Assembly (NCBI GenBank): GCA_016699735.1
Contig: CP065008.1
Location: forward strand, 1,798,001 to 1,862,000
Length of the DNA: 64,000 bases
Direction of reading: 5' to 3'
DNA from: Alphaproteobacteria bacterium
Lineage (GTDB): Bacteria > Pseudomonadota > Alphaproteobacteria > Micavibrionales > Micavibrionaceae
Shown here: in pieces, positions 53,477-62,517 of the stretch
Numbering within the stretch: position 1 is the first letter of the stretch
How the letters are laid out: every line of letters starts with the position of its first letter
Notes under the pieces: generated by a model
What the model was told of the DNA's origin: nothing
Database searches by the model: none
The model's input: the letters and a program-made list of their open reading frames with translations, nothing else
Translations under genes and position numbers: made by a program

Positions 53477-53504
53477 ATCCCCGCGCAAGCGGGGATCCAT
53501 TTTT
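53477..53504 (+). terminator. Palindromic repeat acting as terminator after fba
   Basis: ATCCCCGC and GCGGGGAT pair around GCAA and run into CCATTTTTG. The surrounding bases translate as NHGIPAQAGIHF, the typical reading of a dispersed bacterial palindromic repeat, so this copy probably doubles as a terminator. Confidence 0.65.
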
Positions 53505-53520
53505 GAGAACATAAAGCCGT

Positions 53521-54006
53521 ATGAAGAAACGCCAACTCACCGCCATTCTAAGCGCCCTCCTGTTGCTTATCATTTCCGCGCTGGCAGCGCAGTGGCAGGA
53601 AAAACAGCCCTCTCAGCCCATCAGCTATTCATCCCTGACTTATGAAGAGGGTGTCAGTGTAAAACGAGCAAATGAAGATTCAATCCGCCTGTCTGAAAAG
53701 CGCATCAAGCACATCCTCTATGGCGATGAAAGCGGCGGCGGCCACAAACACGGCCAGAATAAACCCTGCAAAAGCGAATTCCCCGAAAATTGGAGCGATG
53801 AAAAAATCATCTCCACAATCAACAAAATCGCCTCCGACGAAACGACAAAATGGAAACAGCAGGACAACGGTAATTTCGTAGCAAACGCCCGCGAGGAAAA
53901 TCTGAAAATCCGCATCGTCCTCAACGAAGATAAATCACAGATCATCACCGCCTACCCGCTCAACGTCCCCCGCAACCCCTGCCCCCTGAACGCCAAAAAC
54001 GATTAA
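53521..54006 (+). CDS. EndoU-like nuclease, membrane-anchored or secreted
   Basis: A 161-residue protein. Residues 5-23 are a strong hydrophobic segment (signal peptide or anchor). The C-terminal domain follows the bacterial EndoU pattern (PF14436): RIKHILYGDESGGGHKHG with H64 and H75/H77, KSEFPENWSDEKII with a lysine, and a final TAYPLN strand (T143, Y145). EndoU enzymes cut RNA, often tRNA, as toxins. No toxin delivery domain, CDI or type VI gene, or obvious immunity gene is beside it; it overlaps the convergent epmA by 4 bases. Confidence 0.72.
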   Translation: MKKRQLTAILSALLLLIISALAAQWQEKQPSQPISYSSLTYEEGVSVKRANEDSIRLSEKRIKHILYGDESGGGHKHGQNKPCKSEFPENWSDEKIISTINKIASDETTKWKQQDNGNFVANAREENLKIRIVLNEDKSQIITAYPLNVPRNPCPLNAKND

Positions 54007-55025
54007 ACCTGCACGGGAGCCCACAACACCTGCGAAATCTCCTCCGCACCCGTCGCCAGCATGACCAGCCGATCCACCCCCATCGCGATTCCCGCAGATT
54101 CCGGCAACCCATATTCCAGCGCCCTGAGAAACTCCTCATCCGCCGGATAGCTTTCGTTATAAAGCGTCTTCTTGAGCGCCATCTCCTCGACGAATCTCTG
54201 CCGTTGCTCCGCCGCATCCGTCAGCTCGCTGAACGCATTCGCCAGCTCAACCCCGCAGACATAAAGTTCGAACCGCTCGGCATAGCGCGGGTTCGAGGGT
54301 TTCCGCCGTGAAAGCGAGGCCAGCGATGCCGGATAATCATAAAGAATCGCCGGAACCTCCGCCCCAAGATACGGCTCGATCTTTTCCGCCAGCACCGCAA
54401 AGAACAGATCGTCCCAGCGGTCCCCGACAGCAACACGGATGCCAGCCTTTCGGACAAGCGCCGCAAAAACCTCCGTATCCTCAAGCACCTCATCCAGTGG
54501 GATTCCGGCATAATGGGCGAAGGCATCGGCCACGGAAATCACTTGCCACTCCGCAAACGGGTCGCAGACCTTATCCCTGTAGGTGTAATTCTGAACTCCC
54601 AGCGCCTGGGCAATATGCCGCAAAAGCACGGTGCAATCCTCCATAATCGCGGAATAATCCGCCTGCGCCCGGTACCATTCCAGCATCGTGAATTCCGGGC
54701 TGTGCAGCCGTGATCCCTCGGCATTGCGAAACACAGGACACATCTGGTAAAGCCGCTCCACCCCGGCCACCATCAGTTTCTTCATATCGAATTCCGGGCT
54801 GGTCTGCAGGTAAAGCCCCTTAGCGGGCGTCAGATCGGGATTTTTCAGCAAAGTCTCAAACGCATGGATATGCGTATCCATGACCGGGCAGACCTGCAGA
54901 ACCGGGGTGCTGACCTCCAGAAACCCTCGGGAGTCAAAAAACCCCCGCAAAGCCCGCACAATTTCAGCCCTTTTCTCCAGAAAAGGCCGCTTTTTCTCGA
55001 ATTCGTGCGGCTGCCACCACGACAA
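54003..55025 (-). CDS. epmA: EF-P--(R)-beta-lysine ligase EpmA
   Basis: A TTG at 55025 with GGGAGGG upstream gives 340 residues starting SWWQPHEF, close to the E. coli EpmA start. It is a LysRS-like catalytic core without the anticodon domain: RAEIVRALRGFFDSRGFLEV, LQTSPEFDMKKLM, ELYVCGVELANAFSEL and GIAMGVDRLVML. It attaches beta-lysine to EF-P; efp is in the window. EpmB was not seen. Confidence 0.92.
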   Translation of the reverse strand: MSWWQPHEFEKKRPFLEKRAEIVRALRGFFDSRGFLEVSTPVLQVCPVMDTHIHAFETLLKNPDLTPAKGLYLQTSPEFDMKKLMVAGVERLYQMCPVFRNAEGSRLHSPEFTMLEWYRAQADYSAIMEDCTVLLRHIAQALGVQNYTYRDKVCDPFAEWQVISVADAFAHYAGIPLDEVLEDTEVFAALVRKAGIRVAVGDRWDDLFFAVLAEKIEPYLGAEVPAILYDYPASLASLSRRKPSNPRYAERFELYVCGVELANAFSELTDAAEQRQRFVEEMALKKTLYNESYPADEEFLRALEYGLPESAGIAMGVDRLVMLATGAEEISQVLWAPVQV

Positions 55026-55153
55026 GGAACACCCTCCCGGAGGATCAAAAAACACTTGCAATCAGCCAGACTTAACGTTAAAAAGCCTCTTCGTTCAAGG
55101 TGAAATGCGCGATTAACGCGAAAACAGGAATTTTACAACAGAAAGCCCAGACT

Positions 55154-55396
55154 ATGAAGGCCGATACGCACCCCGATTACCATGAAATCACCGTCGTCAT
55201 GACCGACGGCACGGAATACAAGACGCGCAGCACTTACGGCAAGCCCGGCGCCGTGCTCAAGCTCGACGTGGACCCCCTCTCCCACCCCGCATGGCAGGGC
55301 GGAACCTCCAAGGTGATCGAAAAGGGCCAACTCGACAAATTCGAAAGCCGCTACGGGAGCTTCCTCTCCTCTGGAGCAGGCAAGAAGAAAGACTAA
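55154..55396 (+). CDS. rpmE: 50S ribosomal protein L31
   Basis: From the ATG at 55154 the protein has 80 residues: MKADTHPDYHEITVVMTDG, SHPAWQGGTSK and FESRYGSFL. It lacks the zinc cysteines, as usual in alphaproteobacteria. A terminator follows. Confidence 0.94.
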   Translation: MKADTHPDYHEITVVMTDGTEYKTRSTYGKPGAVLKLDVDPLSHPAWQGGTSKVIEKGQLDKFESRYGSFLSSGAGKKKD

Positions 55397-55420
55397 GCCG
55401 ACCTTCCGCTATTCCCAGCG

Positions 55421-55444
55421 AAAAGCCCCGCTAAAGGGGCTTTT
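55421..55444 (+). terminator. Terminator after rpmE
   Basis: AAAAGCCCC and GGGGCTTTT pair around GCTAAA. The mirrored A/T tails let it work in both directions, which would also serve the convergent gene at 55459. Confidence 0.88.
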
Positions 55445-55458
55445 GTGTTTCGGGAAGA

Positions 55459-56532
55459 TCAGCCCTCAAACCGTTGGCCGCTCGCCCCCCAATCGGCGGG
55501 AGAATCGGTCCCGACATCCGGTGCCAAGGCCACCATATGCTGCACCTCGTCCGAAACCTCAAAGGCACCGCCGGATTGCCTCGCCATTTCGCGCAGGAAC
55601 CCCGCCTCCTGTAAACCCAGCTCGGCATTGACCTCCGCAGGGTTCTCTTTTTTCTGCCAGTAATCTTGTGGGCTGAGCCCGTCGACAACCACGGTCTTCC
55701 CCAGTAACCCGCGATCGACATCTTCGGGAATTTGTTCCGTCCCTAATCCGGGATAATTTGGAAAGATAACCATCACATCGACGTCGGGATCGTTATAAAA
55801 AAGCTGCCCCAGCGACTCGTTCGCCGGAAACGGACCTTCATTGCGTTCTTCCATACGCTTCCAGCCCATCAGATGCGCCCCACCATACGGCACGACATAC
55901 ACCTCCGCCCCGGTCTCTGAAAGATGCCGCTTGATCCGGCTATGCGCCATGATATTGCGAAGACGCATACCCTCAGACTCATTCCCCGGAATCGTCTCTC
56001 TTAGAAGATGCCGTGCGTGTTTTTCCACCAGCATCCGTGTCGCCGGATCGCTCTGGTCCAGATTGCCGTCCCCGTCCGGCGATCCCGCTACATCGACGGC
56101 CTCGACAGGGATATGATGCCGGATACAATAATCCATGACATTACGCCGGGTCACGGGTGCGCCCGGCGCATTTTCATACTGAAGATAGGCCTCCGGCAAA
56201 GTCTGTATGGCCACAACCTCCCGATCGTCACGGTCGCGCAGAAGTATATCCATAAGATTATGGGACCGTTCGATCCCATGCGCGATCTTTAAGTTGGGGT
56301 CGGCTAGCCGTGCCGCTTGCATGGTAATTTGCGGAAGGAGAACGTGCGAAACCACATGATGAACCTCTCCCGTAAGAATGACGAGAGGCTTATCACCCTT
56401 ACGCTCCCGGATCAGATCCGCCAGTTCATCCATGACAGGACGCACGTCATGCGAACCATCGGGCACGGAAATGAGCGGAACGCCCTCCGCATCCGATACC
56501 CCGGCAAACACCCCCCTGATTGTTTTTCTCAT
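55459..56532 (-). CDS. Unknown protein resembling TIKI/TraB-like proteins
   Basis: A 357-residue soluble protein. Two features recall the TIKI/TraB/EreA-like group: an early VILTGEVHHVVSHVLLPQ (hydrophobic strand then GExH) and a later EVYVVPYGGAHLMGW (strand then GGAH). A C-terminal part has a QKKENPAEVNAEL helix. No signal peptide. A TATTTT box, with TTGCAC 18 bases further up, ends 5 bases before the ATG and there is no ribosome site, so a leaderless message is possible. Activity is unknown; assignment is a resemblance, not a firm match. Confidence 0.55.
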   Translation of the reverse strand: MRKTIRGVFAGVSDAEGVPLISVPDGSHDVRPVMDELADLIRERKGDKPLVILTGEVHHVVSHVLLPQITMQAARLADPNLKIAHGIERSHNLMDILLRDRDDREVVAIQTLPEAYLQYENAPGAPVTRRNVMDYCIRHHIPVEAVDVAGSPDGDGNLDQSDPATRMLVEKHARHLLRETIPGNESEGMRLRNIMAHSRIKRHLSETGAEVYVVPYGGAHLMGWKRMEERNEGPFPANESLGQLFYNDPDVDVMVIFPNYPGLGTEQIPEDVDRGLLGKTVVVDGLSPQDYWQKKENPAEVNAELGLQEAGFLREMARQSGGAFEVSDEVQHMVALAPDVGTDSPADWGASGQRFEG

Positions 56533-56600
56533 GGCTTAAAATACAGGAGTTTTAAGAAGAGGTGCAAATTTTACAAATTTATGGGATTTTATTCCGCCTC

Positions 56601-59234
56601 TCAGAGCCGATCCCGGATATCGCGCAATTTCTTCAGCCGCATTTCAAGCTCCTCCAGACGCTGCCTTTGCTCCGCCACAATCTCCGGTGGCGCATTCGCA
56701 ACAAAACGTTCGTTAGAGAGCTGCTTATCTATCTTGGCCATATCCTCTTCGACTTTTTCAATCTCCCTCTCGATATTCTTCTTTTCCTTCTCAACGTCGA
56801 TAAACCCCGCAATCGGCAGGATAAGGATCGTTTCATCGACAACGATCTGGATGGACCCATGCGGAGTCTGCGAGGCAACTTCAATATTTTCAATCCGCGC
56901 CATCCTCTGGATGATCTCGGCATAATCCTTCAAACGCCTCTGAATGTCCGGCGAGGGCTCCTTGACCAGCAGCGGGATCTTCGCTCCGGCGGGCACGTTC
57001 CGGTCCTTGCGGACGCTGCGGATTTCGCTGATGGTCTTCAGCAGCCACTCCATATCCGCCTCGGCCTCCGGCCTTGCCGGCAAGCGATACTCCGGCCAGT
57101 CGGAAGCGATCAGCCTCTGCCGCTCCGTATGCTCGTCTATCGCCGCATAAATTTCCTCGGTGATGAAAGGCATGAACGGATTGAGAAGGATCAAAATCTG
57201 CTCAAGCACCCACGCCGTCGTCCTGCGGATTTCCCCGGTATGCGGCCCGTCCTGTTGCAGCAAAGGCTTGGTAAATTCCAGATACCAGTCGCAGAACGTA
57301 TAAACAAAACGGTAGATCGCATCCGCCGACTCATTGAATCGGTATTCGCCAATCGCCTGATCGATGGCCGCCTGCGCCTTCCCCGCCTGCCCGATGATCC
57401 ACTGATTGGGAATAAAAACCGCAGAGGCCGGATCGAACCCGTCATGCCGCAGGCAGTTATTCATCTCGCAATAGCGCGTGGCGTTCCAGATTTTGGTGGC
57501 AAAATTCCGGTACCCCTCGATCCGCTCTTCGGACAGACGCACATCCCGCCCCTGCGCCGCCATCGCCACCAAAGTAAAGCGCAGCGCATCGGCGCCATAT
57601 TTCTGCGTGATCTCCAGCGGGTCCATGACATTGCCCTTGGATTTGGACATTTTCTGTCCCTTCTCGTCGCGCACCAGCGCATGGACATAAACGGTGCGAA
57701 ACGGCACATCGCCCATGAAATGCAGCCCCATCATCATCATCCGCGCCACCCAGAAAAAGATGATATCGAACCCGGTAATCAGAACGTCGGTGGGATAATA
57801 GCGGCTCAGCTCCGGCGTCTTCTCCGGCCATCCGAGCGTCGAAAACGGCCACAACGCGGAGGAAAACCAGGTGTCGAGAACATCCTCGTCGCGCTTGAGT
57901 TCAACTTTGCGCCCGAATTGCTTTTCAGCCGCCGCCAGCGCCTCCTCTTCTGTTTCCTCAACAAAGACGCTCCCCTCAGGCCCATACCACGCCGGAATCT
58001 GATGCCCCCACCACAACTGGCGCGAAATGCACCACGGCTGAATATTCCGCATCCACTGGTAATAGGTGCTCGTCCAGTTTTCGGGCACGAAGACCGTCTT
58101 CCCCTCCTCCACTGCCTTGATCGCGGGCTTGGCCATCTCCGCCGCATTCACATACCACTGGTCGGTCAAAAACGGCTCAATGATCGTGCCGGATCGGTCG
58201 CCGTAGGGAATAGCATGAACCACATTCTCCACCTCGGCCAACGCGTCCATTTGGTCCAGCTCGGCCAGAATTTTTTTACGCGCCGCAAACCGCTCCAGCC
58301 CTCGATACCCCTCCGGCGCATTCTCATTCAGATGCCCGTGCATATCGAACACGCTGATCATTGGCAGGTTATGGCGCTTGCCGACTTCAAAATCGTTAAA
58401 ATCATGCGCGGGCGTAATCTTGACCGCCCCGCTGCCCTTTTCAGGGTTGGCGTATTCATCCGCAATGATCGGGATCAACCGCTCGACAATCGGCAGCACG
58501 ACGAATTTGCCGATCAAATGCTTGTAACGCTCATCGTCGGGGTGAACCGCCACCGCCGTATCGCCCAGCATCGTCTCGGGCCGCGTCGTCGCCACAGTAA
58601 TATACTCCGCAACCTCCCCTTCGACCGGATAGCGCAGATGCCACATATGCCCTTTCTGCTCACGTTCCTCCACCTCAAGGTCGGAAATCGCGGTCAGGAG
58701 CTTGGTGTCCCAGTTGACCAGCCGCTTGTCGCGGTAGATCAGCCCTTCCTTGTAAAGCTGCACGAAAACCTTGAGCACGGCCTGCGACAAACCCTCATCC
58801 ATCGTAAACCGCTCGCGTGACCAGTCCGGGGTTGTACCCAGCGCCCGCATCTGCCGCACGATCGTCCCGCCCGACTCTTCCTTCCAGTCCCAGACTTTTT
58901 GTAGAAAATTCTCGCGCCCCAGTTCCCGGCGGGAGGGCAACCCCTCCTCCTGCAATTTACGCTCGACCACCATCTGCGTGGCGATCCCCGCATGGTCCGT
59001 CCCCGGCTGCCAGAGTGCGTCGCGCCCGCGCATCCGGTTATAGCGGATCAGAACATCCTGCAAAGTTCCGTTAAGGGCATGACCCATATGCAGCGAACCC
59101 GTCACGTTCGGCGGCGGCATCATGATGGTATAGGGGACAGCATTACGCTGCGGGTTGCAGGAAAAAACCCCCGAAGCCTCCCACTCGTCATATTGACGCT
59201 TTTCGATATTCGCGGGATCGAAAGTCTTGTCCAT
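56601..59234 (-). CDS. valS: Valyl-tRNA synthetase
   Basis: From the ATG at 59234 the product has 877 residues. The HIGH box appears as PPPNVTGSLHMGHAL near 42-56 and the KMSKS loop as KMSKSKGN. The CP1 editing domain, anticodon-binding domain and C-terminal coiled coil (KKNIEREIEKVEEDMAKID) are complete. The long open frame opposite it is an antisense shadow. It sits downstream of popZ on the same strand. Confidence 0.97.
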   Translation of the reverse strand: MDKTFDPANIEKRQYDEWEASGVFSCNPQRNAVPYTIMMPPPNVTGSLHMGHALNGTLQDVLIRYNRMRGRDALWQPGTDHAGIATQMVVERKLQEEGLPSRRELGRENFLQKVWDWKEESGGTIVRQMRALGTTPDWSRERFTMDEGLSQAVLKVFVQLYKEGLIYRDKRLVNWDTKLLTAISDLEVEEREQKGHMWHLRYPVEGEVAEYITVATTRPETMLGDTAVAVHPDDERYKHLIGKFVVLPIVERLIPIIADEYANPEKGSGAVKITPAHDFNDFEVGKRHNLPMISVFDMHGHLNENAPEGYRGLERFAARKKILAELDQMDALAEVENVVHAIPYGDRSGTIIEPFLTDQWYVNAAEMAKPAIKAVEEGKTVFVPENWTSTYYQWMRNIQPWCISRQLWWGHQIPAWYGPEGSVFVEETEEEALAAAEKQFGRKVELKRDEDVLDTWFSSALWPFSTLGWPEKTPELSRYYPTDVLITGFDIIFFWVARMMMMGLHFMGDVPFRTVYVHALVRDEKGQKMSKSKGNVMDPLEITQKYGADALRFTLVAMAAQGRDVRLSEERIEGYRNFATKIWNATRYCEMNNCLRHDGFDPASAVFIPNQWIIGQAGKAQAAIDQAIGEYRFNESADAIYRFVYTFCDWYLEFTKPLLQQDGPHTGEIRRTTAWVLEQILILLNPFMPFITEEIYAAIDEHTERQRLIASDWPEYRLPARPEAEADMEWLLKTISEIRSVRKDRNVPAGAKIPLLVKEPSPDIQRRLKDYAEIIQRMARIENIEVASQTPHGSIQIVVDETILILPIAGFIDVEKEKKNIEREIEKVEEDMAKIDKQLSNERFVANAPPEIVAEQRQRLEELEMRLKKLRDIRDRL

Positions 59235-59325
59235 AGTACAGCCTACCCTTGTCAAAAATCCCTGCGATCATAAGGGTTTTGGCAAAGAGTGCAAGACGTC
59301 TATATGCACTGAAATTTCAAAAGAG

Positions 59326-59964
59326 TTAATCCTGGAGGACGCGGTTGGAGACCCGCTCCAGCTCCTCGCGCACAAGGCGATCAATGACGGCGGACAGATG
59401 CTGATTGAGCCAGCCCCTCAAGAGAGGCTTGAGTTCCTGCCGTACGATATCTTCAAGTGTCAACTGGCTCTTGCCCATAGCCACTTTGCGGGCCAGATCG
59501 GATATCGCGTGATAAGCCTCTTCTTCCGCATGATGAGAAAGTAAAGTATCCATGCTTTCTTCAGGCTCGTAGGGCTTGATTTTTTCCTCCAGCGCATCCC
59601 GCAAATCGACCTGCATGGGTTGCTTGCTGATGGCCTCCTCGACCACGGCTTGCATTTCTTCGACGATAGGGTCTTCCGGCTCCGGTTCGGCTTTCTCGGT
59701 CAGAACAAGAACCTCTTCTTCAGCTTCTGGTTCTGGCTCCGGCACAGGGATACTTACAGGAGGCGGGGGTGGCGGTTTAGGGGCTTCCTTAACAGCAGGA
59801 GGTGGGGGCGGAGGCGGAGGTGGGGGCTTCGCAACCACAGGTTCCGGCTCAGGGGCGGCCACAGGCTCATCCTCCGGCGTATCCTCATCCGAAATAATCC
59901 GGCGGATCGAATCCAGAATCTCTTCTATGGACGGATCGTCTTCGTTTTTCTTTGCGTCAGCCAT
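59326..59964 (-). CDS. popZ: Polar organising protein PopZ (DUF2497)
   Basis: A 212-residue protein with the PopZ architecture: an N-terminal helix DPSIEEILDSIRRIISDE, an acidic and proline-rich disordered spacer with runs of ten (47-56) and six (64-69) prolines, and the C-terminal oligomerising helices (LEDIVRQELKPLLRGWL, LVREELERVS). PopZ condenses at the cell pole and anchors the chromosome by ParB. The proline runs should need EF-P. Placed between pcm and valS. Confidence 0.93.
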   Translation of the reverse strand: MADAKKNEDDPSIEEILDSIRRIISDEDTPEDEPVAAPEPEPVVAKPPPPPPPPPPAVKEAPKPPPPPPVSIPVPEPEPEAEEEVLVLTEKAEPEPEDPIVEEMQAVVEEAISKQPMQVDLRDALEEKIKPYEPEESMDTLLSHHAEEEAYHAISDLARKVAMGKSQLTLEDIVRQELKPLLRGWLNQHLSAVIDRLVREELERVSNRVLQD

Positions 59965-60122
59965 GAGGGTAGGTAAAGAGAAGGAGGAAAGACATAAATT
60001 CTCTACCAGTCTCTTACATTAAAGGCAAATTGTCAAAGCCAATCACGCACTTCTGGACACTTTTTATGATAAAGCCCGCAAAGGAGGCGTTGTCGATATT
60101 TGCACACGAAAAATAAAAGCAA

Positions 60123-60785
60123 TCAGAAGACGAACGCGGACGAAGGTGCAAAACCCGGAAGATACGAAGCATCGGCTTCAAACAGCGAACGGGAGGAAAT
60201 ATGCCCCCCCTCCAGCTTTTCGGCCAGAACGGCGCAGCCCAAAGTCTCCCCTGCCCGTTTGACGATCCCCGCCAGCCGCCCCCCGGGGGCAAGCTGCCCA
60301 AGCAGATTCTGGGGCAAGGCATCGACGGCGCCGTTAAGCAGTATAAGACTGTAAGGCGCATGGGCAGGCGCCCCCGCACGCAACTCCCCCTCCGCCGCGA
60401 TAATGTTGGGACAACCGAGCTTCTCCCAGTTTCGAGCGGCCTTTTCGAGGGTCTTCTTGTCATCCAGAGCCACAACGCTCATCACCAGCGGCGAGAGAAT
60501 GGCGGATGAATAGCCCGTCCCCGCCCCGACATCCAGCACCATGTCCGAAGGCTCGAGCCGGACGGCCTGCAAAAGCTTCGCAAGAGTCATGCACTCAATC
60601 ATGAAACGCCCCTTACCCAAAGCGACGGCGCCGTCGCTATAGGCAATCCCGCGCATCTTGTCGGGAACGAAAAGCTCCCGCGGAACACTCATAAAACTTT
60701 GTAGCAGCCCCGGAGAAAGCACTCCGGCGGTATGGATCTGGCAATCCACCATATTCTCGCGGGCTTTTTGATAATCGGCGGTCAT
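60123..60785 (-). CDS. pcm: Protein-L-isoaspartate O-methyltransferase family
   Basis: A 220-residue AdoMet methyltransferase. The AdoMet motif VLDVGAGTGYSSAILS and the early PRELFVPDKMRG block match the Pcm family, which repairs isoaspartyl residues. In many relatives tolC lies between pcm and popZ; only 158 bases separate them here. The 158 bases hold no gene. Confidence 0.87.
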   Translation of the reverse strand: MTADYQKARENMVDCQIHTAGVLSPGLLQSFMSVPRELFVPDKMRGIAYSDGAVALGKGRFMIECMTLAKLLQAVRLEPSDMVLDVGAGTGYSSAILSPLVMSVVALDDKKTLEKAARNWEKLGCPNIIAAEGELRAGAPAHAPYSLILLNGAVDALPQNLLGQLAPGGRLAGIVKRAGETLGCAVLAEKLEGGHISSRSLFEADASYLPGFAPSSAFVF

Positions 60786-60952
60786 GAGATTTGAAAAATC
60801 CGAATAATTTTTAGGCGAATATCTCAGGGACGTTCTACCCCGCCCGCCCGCGCTTGGCCAGAGATTTTTTGAAAAGAAAGGCTTTTATGACCGGGGATAT
60901 TGACTTGCCCCCCGCTTCTCCTCTAATCATACCCCTTACCTTTTCTGGCTCC

Positions 60953-61026
60953 GGCGCGGTGGCAGAGTGGCCATGCAGAGGACTGCAAATCCTCGTACCC
61001 GGGTTCGATTCCCGGCCGTGCCTCCA
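60953..61026 (+). tRNA. tRNA-Cys (anticodon GCA)
   Basis: Acceptor GGCGCGG pairs with CCGTGCC (one G-T); the anticodon stem GAGGA/TCCTC closes a loop with GCA; the T loop is TTCGATT; CCA is encoded at 61024-61026. Length is 74 bases. Confidence 0.96.
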
Positions 61027-61129
61027 TTTTTCCATATATCAAAGTATATTCCCATTGAGTCTATGCGTATGCTAATCTCAAGCGCACATCAGGCTATATT
61101 TCGAGACTGACTCACGAAAGGATTGAATC

Positions 61130-61495
61130 ATGGGTGATAGTAAGAAGAACACGGCAGACTTTGCCATGAAACTGCTCTTGGATTCTGATACGAGGGAAAC
61201 AGAACTCGACGGCTACAGAAAGGAAAGAGAGGATAAGGAAAAGCAAAGAAAAATAGAAAAAGACAGTACTGTTTATAAAAAAAACATAGATGGGCTTGAG
61301 GTTGAATATACCGTCAAGAATTACCCTTATGGAGCGGCTTTTACTGTCCGTATAGAAGGCCAGGAGTACAGCATCGGCTGGGACAGGGATAACGGCCCTG
61401 GCAAAGAACTCTCTATTGAAAAGGCAATGAAGCAGGTACCCGCTGAAAAGAAACAACAGTACGAATCCATTTTCCGAGCCATAGCTCTGAATTAA
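61130..61495 (+). CDS. AT-rich orphan 121-residue protein
   Basis: AAAGGA stands 8 bases before the ATG. The protein is charged: an N-terminal Lys/Glu-rich helix (YRKEREDKEKQRKIEKD) is followed by a small beta-rich segment (LEVEYTVKNYPYGAAFTVRI, EYSIGWD) and a helical end. No signal peptide and no cysteine. More AT-rich than its neighbours and just downstream of tRNA-Cys. Family not recognised. Confidence 0.6.
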   Translation: MGDSKKNTADFAMKLLLDSDTRETELDGYRKEREDKEKQRKIEKDSTVYKKNIDGLEVEYTVKNYPYGAAFTVRIEGQEYSIGWDRDNGPGKELSIEKAMKQVPAEKKQQYESIFRAIALN

Positions 61496-61539
61496 TAAAC
61501 AACCCTCTAACAGCCTGATGCAGCCAACCTTAAGGAAAA

Positions 61540-62517
61540 TTAGGAGGGTTCAAATCTCGAATACGGCGCACCGCCTTGATGCAGCGCGAGAATATCGTTC
61601 ACGGCTTTTGTGTATTTGACCGCGTAGTTATTCAAACCCATGGCCCGCAGCAATTCAGCCCCATGCTCCGCACTTATTAAAAGCACGGCCTGAACTCTTG
61701 GATCGTTCAACGGCTCGACGCCCGCAGCAAACGCCTTGGCATCCTTGTGAGCGCTCATGGTCTTGTTGACAATAGGAACCGCCTGCTGCTCCAACTGTTG
61801 CAGCGAGAACCCGGAATATTTCTTTTTCTTGTCCATGATCCTGTCCATCGCCTCAAGAATGGCGGGCGAAGTATAGTAGTCCTGACTGGCCTTCAAAGCG
61901 ACTTCAAGCGTGCGGACATTCGAAAAATGCTTGAGAATAGGCAGCACCTCCGTCCCGTAACGCTTATAAAGGGCAAAGGTGGCAAACGTATCCGCGAACA
62001 TCTCCTTTTCAAGGCCGCTGACCGTTCCCGCCTTGTACCGATCGATATTCCGTATCGCATGAAGATGGTTGCCAAGCTCATGGTAAAAATCGCTCCAGAA
62101 TCCAAAACCCTCCGGGTAATTCAGCGGCGGGTTGGGCAAGGGAAAGCCCGGCCTTTTTGCAACGGAACCCCACATAAGTTCCTCCTGCTTGGCCGGATCG
62201 AACGAATCCGCAACATCACGAATAATAATCGCGCCGTTGATGGTCCCATCATCGCCGGGAAAAGTACCGACAAGACTGGAGTGGTTCGCTTCCATCGCCT
62301 CAGTCAACCGCGGGAGACAGAACTCTGCAAGGTCAGGAGAGGCGGCATAATACCCGGACACGACCTCCTTCAGGCTGCGCGGATCGTTATCGAAATAGAG
62401 CGCCAGATGCCCCGTGAGATGCGGAAATTCGCGCTCCAGCTCTTCATAAGCCTCGCGGTAAAGTTCAACCAGACCACCGTGCGAAACCGCATCCCCGAAG
62501 ATATTAATATTAGTCAT
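61540..62517 (-). CDS. Orphan with zincin-like metal signature
   Basis: A 325-residue soluble protein of unknown family. Its middle has FYHELGNHLHAIRN followed about 20 residues later by EKEMFADTFATFAL. This recalls zinc metallopeptidases (HExxH plus a downstream Glu in ExxAD), but here three residues rather than two separate HE from H (HELGNH), so the helix spacing is unusual. The rest is helical, with a C-terminal part rich in Ala and Leu. No export signal. Activity is a guess from the motif. Confidence 0.6.
   Translation of the reverse strand: MTNINIFGDAVSHGGLVELYREAYEELEREFPHLTGHLALYFDNDPRSLKEVVSGYYAASPDLAEFCLPRLTEAMEANHSSLVGTFPGDDGTINGAIIIRDVADSFDPAKQEELMWGSVAKRPGFPLPNPPLNYPEGFGFWSDFYHELGNHLHAIRNIDRYKAGTVSGLEKEMFADTFATFALYKRYGTEVLPILKHFSNVRTLEVALKASQDYYTSPAILEAMDRIMDKKKKYSGFSLQQLEQQAVPIVNKTMSAHKDAKAFAAGVEPLNDPRVQAVLLISAEHGAELLRAMGLNNYAVKYTKAVNDILALHQGGAPYSRFEPS

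Noticed and set aside
56562..58820. A 752-codon open frame on the plus strand opposite valS
   Set aside because: It is a high-GC antisense shadow of a clearly conserved synthetase, with arginine- and proline-rich low-quality sequence.
59235..59325. A small hairpin before valS as a possible T-box
   Set aside because: No specifier loop or T-box sequence; T-boxes are not expected in this group, and the stem is only 4 base pairs.
60953..61130. tRNA-Cys as an integration site for the following orphan
   Set aside because: No repeat of the tRNA 3' end and no integrase were found downstream.
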